Of a DNA stretch of 64,000 nucleotides, positions 6,921-14,949 are shown piece by piece; position 1 is the stretch's first letter, and each line of letters starts with the position of its first letter. The stretch is from assembly GCF_028767025.1 (NCBI RefSeq), contig NZ_JAJQXX010000007.1:62001-126000 (forward strand), given 5' to 3'. The translations under genes and the position numbers were made by a program. The notes beneath the pieces are model-generated. The model did no database searches, was not told the origin of the DNA, and worked only from the letters and a program-made list of their open reading frames with translations. This DNA comes from Blautia sp. XA-2221 (GTDB lineage Bacteria > Bacillota > Clostridia > Lachnospirales > Lachnospiraceae).

Positions 6921-9485
6921 ATGTTCAGTTTTTATGTAAATGGAAAAGAATATCAGGAAGAACGGGATATGAAGCTTCTTCGTTTTCTCCGTGATAAACT
7001 TCACCTTACTTCAGTAAAAGACGGATGCAGCGAGGGCGCCTGCGGAACCTGTCATGTACTGATTGACGGGAAAGCGCAGAAGGCCTGTATCCCTTCCCTT
7101 TCTATGATGGAGGGCAGGCATATTATAACTGTGGAAGGACTTTCTGAGGAAGAAAAAGAAATTTATAATCGTGCATTCGGGGAAGCAGGGGCAGTGCAGT
7201 GCGGTTTTTGTATTCCCGGCATGGTGATCAGCGCCAAGGGACTTATCGACCAGAATCCGGATCCTACCCGCGCGCAGGCGGCTTATGCGATCCGTAACAA
7301 TATTTGTCGCTGTACAGGCTACAAAAAGATCATAGACGGTATTCTCCTTGCTGCAAAATATAAAAGAGAGGGGCTTCCGGAAAGTCAGAAGTACACCTGG
7401 AAGATCGGAGAACGTGTGCCCAGAGTGGATGTCCGTGAAAAAGTTCTGGGATATGGTCAGTATCCGGATGATATCTATGAGGAGAACATGATCTACGGAA
7501 GCGCTCTTCGTTCCGCCTATCCCAGAGCTCTGGTAAAATCCATTGATACGGAAAAGGCAAAAGCGCTGCCCGGAGTGATCGGAGTTTTTACAGCAGAGGA
7601 TATTCCCGGAAACGTAAAGGTGGGGCATCTGAAACGGGACTGGGACGGACTGATCCCTGTTGGAAAGATTACACATTATCTGGGAGATGCGGTTGCTCTT
7701 GTTGCGGCAGAAACACCGGAAATTGTGGAAAAGGCCAAAAAGCTGATTAAAGTAGAATATGAAGAACTTCCCATGGTGCGTGATCCATATGAGGCAATGA
7801 AAGAGGATGCCCCTCTGGTTCACGAAGATGGAAATCTACTGGCTCACTGGCATGTACACCGTGGCGATGCAGAAAAAGCCATTGCCGGTTCCGCCTATGT
7901 GCTTACGGAAAAATTCCAGACGCCATGGACAGAGCATGCATTTCTGGAGCCTGAGTGTGCTGTGGCAAAGCCGGACGGAGAGGACGGAGTGATCATTTAT
8001 TCCACGGATCAGGGCGTGTATGATACTCAGCATGAATGTATGGCGCTTCTGGGACTTCCGGCTGAAAAAGTAAAGGTGCGAAATAAACTGGTAGGCGGCG
8101 GATTTGGAGGAAAAGAAGACGTAACTGTCCAGCATCATGCAGGCATGATAGCCTATCTTACCAAACGTCCGGTAAAGGTAAAGCTTACCCGCGAAGAAAG
8201 TATTCTGATCCATCCAAAACGTCATCCTATGGATATGGAATTTACCATGGGCTGTGATGAAAACGGAATCATTCAGGGCGTGAAGGCGGCTGTGATCGCA
8301 GACACAGGAGCTTATGCTTCTCTGGGAGGTCCCGTACTTCAGAGGGCTTGTACTCATGCCTCCGGTCCTTATAATTATCAGAATTTTGATATTGACGGAA
8401 AAGCATATTATACAAATAATCCCCCTGCCGGAGCTTTCCGTGGGTTTGGTGTTACTCAGACCTGTTTCGGAGTGGAAATGCTTCTTACCAAAATGGCAGA
8501 AAAGGTTGGCATTTCTCCATGGGAGATCCGTTATCGCAATGCGATCCGTCCGGGGCAGGAACTTCCAAACGGTCAGCTGGTAGATGAGTCCACCGGACTT
8601 GCAGAAACTCTGGAAGCAGTAAAAGAAGTATATGACAGTCACCCCTGCGCAGGAATTGCCTGCGCCATGAAAAATGCCGGTGTGGGCGTTGGACTTCCGG
8701 ACTGGGGACGCTGCAGACTGTATGTTCACAACGGAAAAGTAGAGATCCATTCAGGAGCCTCCTGCATCGGGCAGGGAATCGGAACGGTGCTGGTGCAGAT
8801 TGTATCAGAAAAGCTGGGATTAAAAAGAGAACAGATTTATTATGATGCCTCCAACACATATAATGCGCCGGATTCAGGAACTACTTCCGGCTCCAGACAG
8901 ACTCTTGTTACAGGGGAAGCCTGCCGACGTGCCTGTGAAAAGCTGAAAGAAGAGCTTGTTCATAAAAACCTTGAAGAACTGGAAGGGCAGGAATATCTGG
9001 GCGAATATCTTGCCAAGACAGATGCCATGGGCTCTGATGTAAAAAATCCTGTTTCCCATGTAGCTTATGGATATGCAACCCAGGTGTGTATCCTGGATAA
9101 AAACGGAAAAATCGAAAAAATAGTGGCAGCTCATGATGTAGGACGGGCAGTGAATCCACTTTCCGTAGAAGGTCAGATTGAGGGTGGAGTAGTTATGTCC
9201 ACAGGCTTTGCATTGACAGAGCAGTATGGACTGAAAGACTGCAAACCTCAGAATAAATATGGAACGCTGGGACTTTTCCGAGCAAATCAGGTTCCGGAGG
9301 TAGAAAGTATCATTGTAGAAAAAGAAGGCTTAAAGGTAGCTGAGGGAGCGATCGGCATCGGAGAGATCACTTCCATTCCTACTGCACCGGCTATTGCAGG
9401 AGCTTACTATAAATATGATGGACAGTATCGCACCAGCCTTCCGCTTGTGAATACGCCGTATGAGAGAAAGAAAAAGGGGGAATGA
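6921..9485 (+). CDS. xdhD: Selenium-dependent xanthine dehydrogenase-type molybdenum hydroxylase (2Fe-2S domain fused to Mo-binding domain)
   Basis: 854-residue fusion. Residues 1-160 carry two [2Fe-2S] sites: C36, C41, C44, C56 (plant-ferredoxin fold) and C94, C97, C129, C131. The molybdopterin-binding region starts near 165 and shows GGGFGGKED, AFRGFGVTQ, GASCIGQGIGT and, at the C terminus, GIGEITSIPTAPA, whose glutamate is the expected catalytic base. There is no FAD domain; electrons may pass to the ferredoxin directly downstream (3-base gap) or to YgfK. The family is linked to a labile selenium cofactor and hydroxylates purines; no in-frame TGA for selenocysteine is needed. The AGGAGGAAGG ribosome site supports the start. 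Confidence 0.92.
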   Translation: MFSFYVNGKEYQEERDMKLLRFLRDKLHLTSVKDGCSEGACGTCHVLIDGKAQKACIPSLSMMEGRHIITVEGLSEEEKEIYNRAFGEAGAVQCGFCIPGMVISAKGLIDQNPDPTRAQAAYAIRNNICRCTGYKKIIDGILLAAKYKREGLPESQKYTWKIGERVPRVDVREKVLGYGQYPDDIYEENMIYGSALRSAYPRALVKSIDTEKAKALPGVIGVFTAEDIPGNVKVGHLKRDWDGLIPVGKITHYLGDAVALVAAETPEIVEKAKKLIKVEYEELPMVRDPYEAMKEDAPLVHEDGNLLAHWHVHRGDAEKAIAGSAYVLTEKFQTPWTEHAFLEPECAVAKPDGEDGVIIYSTDQGVYDTQHECMALLGLPAEKVKVRNKLVGGGFGGKEDVTVQHHAGMIAYLTKRPVKVKLTREESILIHPKRHPMDMEFTMGCDENGIIQGVKAAVIADTGAYASLGGPVLQRACTHASGPYNYQNFDIDGKAYYTNNPPAGAFRGFGVTQTCFGVEMLLTKMAEKVGISPWEIRYRNAIRPGQELPNGQLVDESTGLAETLEAVKEVYDSHPCAGIACAMKNAGVGVGLPDWGRCRLYVHNGKVEIHSGASCIGQGIGTVLVQIVSEKLGLKREQIYYDASNTYNAPDSGTTSGSRQTLVTGEACRRACEKLKEELVHKNLEELEGQEYLGEYLAKTDAMGSDVKNPVSHVAYGYATQVCILDKNGKIEKIVAAHDVGRAVNPLSVEGQIEGGVVMSTGFALTEQYGLKDCKPQNKYGTLGLFRANQVPEVESIIVEKEGLKVAEGAIGIGEITSIPTAPAIAGAYYKYDGQYRTSLPLVNTPYERKKKGE

Positions 9486-9488
9486 TCT

Positions 9489-9950
9489 ATGGCAAGATTT
9501 CCGAAAAAAACAGCTTATGTAGCATGTGACGGCGGGGAACGCTGCCACAGCTGCGCATACGGCTGTATGAGCTGTTCCTCCTGTATCGAGGCGTGCAGAA
9601 AGAATGCAGTCTACTATAATGAATACGGTGTGGCTGAAATTGATGAAAGTAGGTGTATCGGCTGTGGGCTTTGTGTGAAAGCCTGTCCTCAGGAAATCAT
9701 CCATATTCATCTCACAGACAATCCGTTTATTGTAAAGTGCTCCAATAAGGATAAGGGAGCTACTGCAAAAAAGGCCTGTGAGGCAAGTTGTATCGGATGT
9801 GGGATCTGTGCCAGAAATTGTCCTGCAGATGCTGTGGAGGTTAAGGACAGTGTGGCGGTGATCAATGATGAACTCTGTCTTGCCTGCGGAAACTGTGCAG
9901 TGAAGTGCCCGCGGAATGTAATCAGAGATACAAGAGGGATTATCGGTTAA
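9489..9950 (+). CDS. Polyferredoxin with about four [4Fe-4S] motifs, RnfB-like
   Basis: 153-residue cysteine-rich protein. Motifs: an N-terminal set C19, C22, C26, C29, C32, C36; C56-x2-C-x2-C-x3-C66 (CIGCGLCVKACP); C101-x2-C-x2-C-x3-C111 (CIGCGICARNCP), preceded by VKCSNKDKGA as in RnfB; and C130-x2-C-x2-C-x3-C140 (CLACGNCAVKCP). It follows xdhD after 3 bases, so co-translation is expected. The natural role is to carry electrons between the FAD-less hydroxylase or YgfK and a ferredoxin-dependent partner such as hydrogenase or Rnf. Partner identity is inference. Confidence 0.88.
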   Translation: MARFPKKTAYVACDGGERCHSCAYGCMSCSSCIEACRKNAVYYNEYGVAEIDESRCIGCGLCVKACPQEIIHIHLTDNPFIVKCSNKDKGATAKKACEASCIGCGICARNCPADAVEVKDSVAVINDELCLACGNCAVKCPRNVIRDTRGIIG

Positions 9951-9951
9951 T

Positions 9952-10065
9952 GTTCACAGTGATCTGGTCAAAATACTGTCATTTCCGGTGATGGTATTTT
10001 GACCTGTATATCCTGATATTTTGGTATGTATGTTAAAATATTTTGTGGGATAGTGCTCTGTGAAC
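9952..10065 (+). other. Candidate folded 3' region after the polyferredoxin gene
   Basis: An 8-base inverted pair GTTCACAG (9952-9959) / CTGTGAAC (10058-10065) encloses a perfect 11-bp hairpin GGTCAAAATAC / GTATTTTGACC (9966-9976 with 9994-10004) that extends inward through wobble pairs. There is no T-run after the hairpin, so it is a poor terminator. Part of a 399-base gap without a gene. Confidence 0.4.
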
Positions 10066-10111
10066 GTAACGGTCACTTCAAAATAATTTAATAAAAAATG
10101 CCAAAAATTAA

Positions 10112-10140
10112 TGGAAAAAAACCTTATAATATGTTAAAAT
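10112..10140 (+). promoter_or_regulatory. Candidate promoter of xdhABC
   Basis: TGGAAA at 10112-10117, a 17-base spacer, and TAAAAT at 10135-10140 preceded by TGT (extended -10). The -35 is a weak match. A TATAAT inside the spacer (about 10125) is an alternative. Transcription from here would give a leader of about 200 nt. Confidence 0.4.
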
Positions 10141-10144
10141 AAAT

Positions 10145-10349
10145 GAAAGGAAATGGTTCCTGATGTTCTTATTCTGACTCAGGATACATATTATAAGAAA
10201 GTAGCATGGTTCGGAGCCGGACATACGTCCTGAGGGGAACACACAATCCCTGGACGCAGTCTGGCTTTTTCCATACTTTTAAGAAGCTTCAGGGAAAATC
10301 TCAGGCAGTCTGGGAAAATTTATGCAGAAAAGGAAAAGAAGGTGAAGAA
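10145..10349 (+). other. Structured leader upstream of xdhA, no known riboswitch recognised
   Basis: The leader holds several pairings: TCCTGA / TCAGGA around 10159-10184, TTCTTAT / ATAAGAA flanking the latter part of it, and a compound hairpin around 10228-10256 with arms CGTCC / GGACG and GGGA / TCCC over an A/C-rich loop. An open reading frame runs through this stretch from 10206 in the xdhA frame, but it lacks XdhA similarity and a ribosome site. A Moco-type or purine-type aptamer was considered but not matched. Confidence 0.35.
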
Positions 10350-12626
10350 ATGGTTGGAAAAAGTATTCCAAGAGTAGATGCTTATGAAAAAGTTACAGGC
10401 AGAGCAAAATTTACAGATGACCTGATTCTCAACCGTGCTCTGGTTGCCAAGGTCCTTCACTCCACCATAGGAAACGGGATTGTTACATCTATTGATACCA
10501 GCGAAGCAGAGGCGCTTCCCGGAGTGGTAAAGGTAGTTACCTTTAAAGACGTGCCGGATCACTGTTATCCCACACCGGGACATCCCTGGTCGGTGGAACC
10601 GGCTCATCAGGATATTGCAGACAGAAATATCCTTACAGGACGCATCCGTTATTATGGGGATGACATTGCTGCTGTTGTGGCAGAGGATGAAGTAACTGCA
10701 TCCAGAGCGTTGAAGCTGATCAAGGTTGAATACGAGGAGTATCCTGTGGAGATCCATCCAAGAAAATCCATGTACGGAAGCAATCCTCCTATTCATTTTG
10801 ATAAAAAAGATAATGTACTTGCCCGTTCCAACTTTTTTATCGGGAATGTGGACGAAGGTCTGGAACAGTCTGAGACAGTTGTTAAAAGAAGCTATAAGAC
10901 CTCCATTGTCCAGCACTGTCATATAGAGAATCCCATATCCTTTGCCTATATGGAAAAGGGACGGATCGTTGTGGTTACTTCCACACAGATCCCTCATATT
11001 GTCCGTCGTGTGATCGGACAGGCTCTGGGAATCCCCTGGGGCAAAGTAAGGGTGATCAAACCGTATATCGGAGGCGGCTTCGGAAATAAGCAGGATGTGC
11101 TGTATGAGCCGCTGAATGCCTTTCTTACTACTCAGGTAGGAGGCCGTCCTGTGAAACTTGAGGTTTCCAGAGAGGAAACTTTCTGTAATACAAGAACCCG
11201 TCATTCCATTGAGTATGACCTTGTAGCAGGCGTGGATAAGGAAGGTCGCCTGCTTGCAAAAGACATGAAGGCATATTCCAGTCAGGGAGCTTATGCATCT
11301 CATGGCCATGCCATTGCAGCCAATGGTCTTACTGCATGGAGACTTCAGTACGCCTGTCCCAACACCAGAGGCGAGGCATATACTATTTATACCAATACGC
11401 CTACAGCCGGGGCCATGCGCGCTTATGGAATTCCTCAGGCGGCATTTGCCATTGAATGCCTGATGGATGACGTGGCAGCAGAGATCCATATGGATCCTCT
11501 TGAGTTCCGGCGGAAAAATCTGATCCAGGGATATTATGAAGATGAGTATCTGAAACCTATTGCAGCCAATACAAACGGAATTTTTCAGTGTCTGGAAAAA
11601 GGCGCGGAGTATATTCACTGGGATGAAAAGCGAAAAGAATATGCACACCAGACCGGCTCTGTAAGGCGTGGTGTCGGCGTGTCTCTGTTTTCTTATAAGA
11701 CAGGTGTGTGGCCGATTTCTCTGGAAATTGCAGGCGCCCGTCTTTCCATGAATCAGGATGGAAGCGTTCAGCTTCAGCTGGGAGCTACAGAGATCGGCCA
11801 GGGTGCAGATACGGTATTTTCTCAGATGGCAGCCGAGACACTTCACATGGATGTGGAGAATGTTCACATTGTCACAGTACAGGATACAGATGTGACACCG
11901 TTTGATACCGGAGCCTATGCATCCAGACAGTCCTTTGTTACAGGAACGGCTGTGAAGCAATGTGCGGAACAGCTTCTGGAAAAAATCCTGGATTATGCGA
12001 AAACTCTACTTCCGGAGCAGGAAACAAGAGAACTGTCTCTGGATCATGGCTGGATCTACGCAGGAGATGAACAGGTACTGTCTTTGGAAGCGCTGGCACA
12101 GGAAGCCTATTACAGCCTCAGCAATTCTTCTGTTCTGACAGCAGAGGTGTCCACACAGATCAAGAAAAATACCATTGCCACAGGCTGCTGTTTCGTAGAA
12201 GTGGAAGTGGATATGAAACTTGGAACGATACAGATCCTTAACATCATCAATGTCCATGACAGCGGAAAGCTTCTGAATCCGCAGCTTGCCGAGATGCAGG
12301 TTCACGGAGGTATGTCCATGGGTATGGGCTATGGATTAAGCGAGCAGCTTGTTCTGGACGAAAAAACAGGACGGCCGTTAAATGGCAACCTTCTGGATTA
12401 CAAGCTGATGACAGCTTTGGATACACCGGATATCCAGGCAGATTTTGTGGAACTGGACGACCCCATGGGACCATACGGAAACAAAGCTTTAGGCGAGCCG
12501 CCTGCAATTCCGGGAGCTCCTGCAATCCGTAATGCAGTTCTTCATGCGACCGGCGTGGCATTTAATGAAATTCCTCTGACGCCTCAGCGCCTGATCGAGG
12601 GATTCAAAAAAGCCGGACTGATCTGA
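10350..12626 (+). CDS. xdhA: Xanthine dehydrogenase molybdenum-binding subunit
   Basis: 758-residue large subunit of a three-gene molybdenum hydroxylase. It starts MVGKSIPRVDAYEKVTGRAKF, the usual start of these subunits, and holds GGGFGNKQD, AGAMRAYGIPQ, GATEIGQGADT and the C-terminal ALGEPPAIPGAPA with the catalytic glutamate. The frame is open from 10206, but ATG 10350 has a GAAGGTGAAG ribosome site and fits homologue starts. E. coli XdhA is about the same length. It forms a complex with XdhB (FAD) and XdhC (2Fe-2S) encoded next. The substrate is likely hypoxanthine/xanthine or another purine; which purine cannot be read from sequence. Confidence 0.92.
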   Translation: MVGKSIPRVDAYEKVTGRAKFTDDLILNRALVAKVLHSTIGNGIVTSIDTSEAEALPGVVKVVTFKDVPDHCYPTPGHPWSVEPAHQDIADRNILTGRIRYYGDDIAAVVAEDEVTASRALKLIKVEYEEYPVEIHPRKSMYGSNPPIHFDKKDNVLARSNFFIGNVDEGLEQSETVVKRSYKTSIVQHCHIENPISFAYMEKGRIVVVTSTQIPHIVRRVIGQALGIPWGKVRVIKPYIGGGFGNKQDVLYEPLNAFLTTQVGGRPVKLEVSREETFCNTRTRHSIEYDLVAGVDKEGRLLAKDMKAYSSQGAYASHGHAIAANGLTAWRLQYACPNTRGEAYTIYTNTPTAGAMRAYGIPQAAFAIECLMDDVAAEIHMDPLEFRRKNLIQGYYEDEYLKPIAANTNGIFQCLEKGAEYIHWDEKRKEYAHQTGSVRRGVGVSLFSYKTGVWPISLEIAGARLSMNQDGSVQLQLGATEIGQGADTVFSQMAAETLHMDVENVHIVTVQDTDVTPFDTGAYASRQSFVTGTAVKQCAEQLLEKILDYAKTLLPEQETRELSLDHGWIYAGDEQVLSLEALAQEAYYSLSNSSVLTAEVSTQIKKNTIATGCCFVEVEVDMKLGTIQILNIINVHDSGKLLNPQLAEMQVHGGMSMGMGYGLSEQLVLDEKTGRPLNGNLLDYKLMTALDTPDIQADFVELDDPMGPYGNKALGEPPAIPGAPAIRNAVLHATGVAFNEIPLTPQRLIEGFKKAGLI

Positions 12627-12642
12627 AAGGGGGAACGGAATC

Positions 12643-13527
12643 ATGTATGACATTGAAAATTATTATAATGCAAAAACAATAGAGGAAGCCGTCAGACTTT
12701 TAAAAGAACATCCGGATACCAGAGTGATCTCCGGCGGAAGTGATGTGCTGATCAAGATCCGGGAAGGAAAAATGGCAGGAACTTCTCTTGTGAGTATCCG
12801 TGATATTAAAGAACTGAATGGTATCACAAAAAAAGAAAACGGAGATATTTATATAGGAGCAGGAACTACTTTTTCCCATATTACCAATGATCCTGTTATT
12901 CAGGAAAACATTCCGGTTCTGGGAGAAGCCGTAGATCAGGTTGGCGGACCTCAGATCAGAAATATCGGAACCATTGGTGGGAATATCTGCAATGGAGCAG
13001 TCAGTGCAGACAGCGCGCCTACGGTATTTTCCCTGAATGCGCTCCTTCGTATTGAAGATGGAAACGGCGGAAGGACAGTTCCCGTCCGGGACTTTTATCT
13101 GGGACCGGGGCGTGTGGATCTGAAACGAGGAGATATCCTTACTCATGTGATCATTCCTGCAAAGGAATATCAGGGATATCACGGCAATTATATTAAATAT
13201 TCCATGAGAAAAGCCATGGACATTGCAACTTTAAGTTGTTCCGTGGTAAGTAAAGTAAATACAGAAAAAAATATCCTGGAAGACGTGCGTATTACTTTTG
13301 GCGTAGCGGCCCCTGTTCCTTTCCGCTGTGAAAAAACAGAAGCGGCGTTGAAGGGAAAAGAGATCTGTGAACAGTTGTATGAAATGACAGAGCAGAGCAT
13401 CCGCCAGGAGATCAATCCAAGAGATTCCTGGAGGGCATCCAGGGAGTTCCGTCTGCAGATTGGCGGAGAAATTGCAAAAAGAGCGCTGAAGCGTACCATA
13501 GAACTTGCAGGAGGTGACAGAAAATGA
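12643..13527 (+). CDS. xdhB: Xanthine dehydrogenase FAD-binding subunit
   Basis: 294-residue FAD subunit. FAD-binding motifs of the family are present: ISGGSDVLIKIR at 29-40 and RNIGTIGGNICNGAVSADSAP from 106. The C-terminal third matches the CO-dehydrogenase flavoprotein C-terminal domain. It follows xdhA after 16 bases (AAGGGGGAACG ribosome site) and overlaps xdhC by 4 bases (ATGA), so the three subunits are translated together. It passes electrons from the [2Fe-2S] subunit to NAD+ or another acceptor. Confidence 0.93.
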   Translation: MYDIENYYNAKTIEEAVRLLKEHPDTRVISGGSDVLIKIREGKMAGTSLVSIRDIKELNGITKKENGDIYIGAGTTFSHITNDPVIQENIPVLGEAVDQVGGPQIRNIGTIGGNICNGAVSADSAPTVFSLNALLRIEDGNGGRTVPVRDFYLGPGRVDLKRGDILTHVIIPAKEYQGYHGNYIKYSMRKAMDIATLSCSVVSKVNTEKNILEDVRITFGVAAPVPFRCEKTEAALKGKEICEQLYEMTEQSIRQEINPRDSWRASREFRLQIGGEIAKRALKRTIELAGGDRK

Positions 13528-14015
13528 TCAAGGATAAGGTTCTGGTCAGATGTGTGGTAAACGGAAAGGAAGTAGCTGAATATGTAGACCCCAGAGAATC
13601 TTTGCTTGATATGCTCAGAAACCGTCTGGGTCTTACTTCTGTAAAAAAAGGCTGTGAGGTAGGCGAGTGCGGAGCCTGCACAGTGATCATTGACGGGGAA
13701 ACTATTGATTCCTGTATCTATCTTGCAGTGTGGGCAGAGGGAAAAAATATCCGTACACTGGAAGGACTGGAAAAAAACGGAGATCTTACCCGTATTCAGG
13801 AGGCCTTTATTGAGGAAGGCGCGATCCAGTGCGGCTTTTGCACACCGGGTTTTGTTATGTCGGCAACAGTGCTTCTGGAACGGGGCGAGGTGCTTACAAG
13901 AGAAGCCATTAAAAAACATATGTCAGGTAATCTGTGTCGTTGTACCGGATATCAGAACATTGTAAATGCAGTAGAAAAAGTAATGATTGAACAACAGGAA
14001 ACTGAAGGAGTTTGA
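13524..14015 (+). CDS. xdhC: Xanthine dehydrogenase iron-sulfur subunit
   Basis: 163-residue subunit with two [2Fe-2S] clusters: C44, C49, C52, C64 (GCEVGECGACTV) and C103, C106, C138, C140 (QCGFCTPG and NLCRCTGYQ). This is the standard small subunit of xanthine dehydrogenase, CO dehydrogenase and related hydroxylases. The start overlaps the end of xdhB by 4 bases, and the stop lies 3 bases before yqeB. The symbol follows the E. coli three-subunit naming; in other species xdhC names an unrelated chaperone. Confidence 0.93.
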   Translation: MIKDKVLVRCVVNGKEVAEYVDPRESLLDMLRNRLGLTSVKKGCEVGECGACTVIIDGETIDSCIYLAVWAEGKNIRTLEGLEKNGDLTRIQEAFIEEGAIQCGFCTPGFVMSATVLLERGEVLTREAIKKHMSGNLCRCTGYQNIVNAVEKVMIEQQETEGV

Positions 14016-14018
14016 TTT

Positions 14019-14837
14019 ATGACACAGAATAACATACTGGTTGTCCGCGGCGGCGGTGATCTTGCCAGTGGAGTAATCCACAGGCTTTACCGCTGCGGAT
14101 ACCGGGTGCTGATCCTAGAAAGCGCCAGACCCAGTGCAATCCGTCGGGAGGTGTCTTTCTGCGAGGCTGTTTATGATGGAGAAGCATTTGTGGAAGGTGT
14201 TTTAAGCCACAGGATCCAGGATGTCAGTGAGTGTGCCGGGATCTGGGAAATGGGAGAGATTCCTCTTCTGGTGGATGAAACAGGAGAAGCAATAAAAAAA
14301 CTTCGGCCTGCGGCAGTGATCGATGCTATTCTTGCAAAAAAAAATCTTGGCACAAACAGGGCGATGGCGCCTCTTACCATAGCTCTGGGACCTGGATTTC
14401 AGGCAGGTACAGATGTGGATTATGTAGTGGAAACACAGAGAGGTCATGATCTTGGAAGGATTGTGGAAGAGGGCTGGGCATTTCCAAATACAGGGATTCC
14501 GGGAATAATCGGAGGCTATGGGAAAGAGCGTGTGATCCACTCTCCGGCAGCGGGGATTATTTATAGCCGGTCTAAGATCAGTGATCTGGTAGAAAAGGAT
14601 CAGGTGATCGCAGTTGTCAGCACAGAGAAAAAAGAAGAGATCCCTGTTCGTGCTACCATTACAGGAGTGTTAAGAGGACTGATCCGGGAGGGATATCAGG
14701 TATCAGAAGGAATGAAGATCGCGGATATTGATCCCCGGAAAGAACAGAAAAAAAACTGCAGCACTATTTCTGATAAAGCGAGATGCATAGCGGGAACTGT
14801 TGTGGAAATTCTGTTATCAGAAGGAGTGCTTCCGTGA
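14019..14837 (+). CDS. yqeB: Selenium-dependent molybdenum hydroxylase system protein, YqeB/EF2563 family
   Basis: 272-residue protein with an N-terminal Rossmann-like start VVRGGGDLASGVIHRLY. The central region (LGPGFQAGTDVDYVVETQRGHDLGRI) and a C-terminal swivelling segment with IHSPAAGIIY are typical of the YqeB family, a marker of the labile-selenium molybdenum hydroxylase system. The protein is thought to act in maturation of the enzyme or its cofactor; its chemistry is not established. It belongs to the shorter EF2563-type form, about half the length of E. coli YqeB. The 3-base gap after xdhC ties maturation to enzyme expression. Confidence 0.9.
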   Translation: MTQNNILVVRGGGDLASGVIHRLYRCGYRVLILESARPSAIRREVSFCEAVYDGEAFVEGVLSHRIQDVSECAGIWEMGEIPLLVDETGEAIKKLRPAAVIDAILAKKNLGTNRAMAPLTIALGPGFQAGTDVDYVVETQRGHDLGRIVEEGWAFPNTGIPGIIGGYGKERVIHSPAAGIIYSRSKISDLVEKDQVIAVVSTEKKEEIPVRATITGVLRGLIREGYQVSEGMKIADIDPRKEQKKNCSTISDKARCIAGTVVEILLSEGVLP

Positions 14838-14949
14838 GCAGAGAATGCGGAGAAAAAGAAGCCTGTCTATGGTATGTATGCAGCTCTGGCTGAAGCAGAA
14901 AAAGGCAGGGATAGCAAACTGTTTATAAAGTTGATTGAGGGATGGAATC

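Noticed and set aside
10206-10349. N-terminal extension of xdhA
   Set aside because: The added 48 residues do not look like XdhA, and the stretch is part of a folded leader; ATG 10350 has the ribosome site.
10320-11960. 546-codon minus-strand open frame inside xdhA
   Set aside because: Antisense shadow; the plus-strand gene has complete molybdenum hydroxylase motifs.
6921-14015. Selenocysteine codons in the hydroxylases
   Set aside because: All frames run to the expected end without an internal TGA; this family uses a labile selenium cofactor instead.
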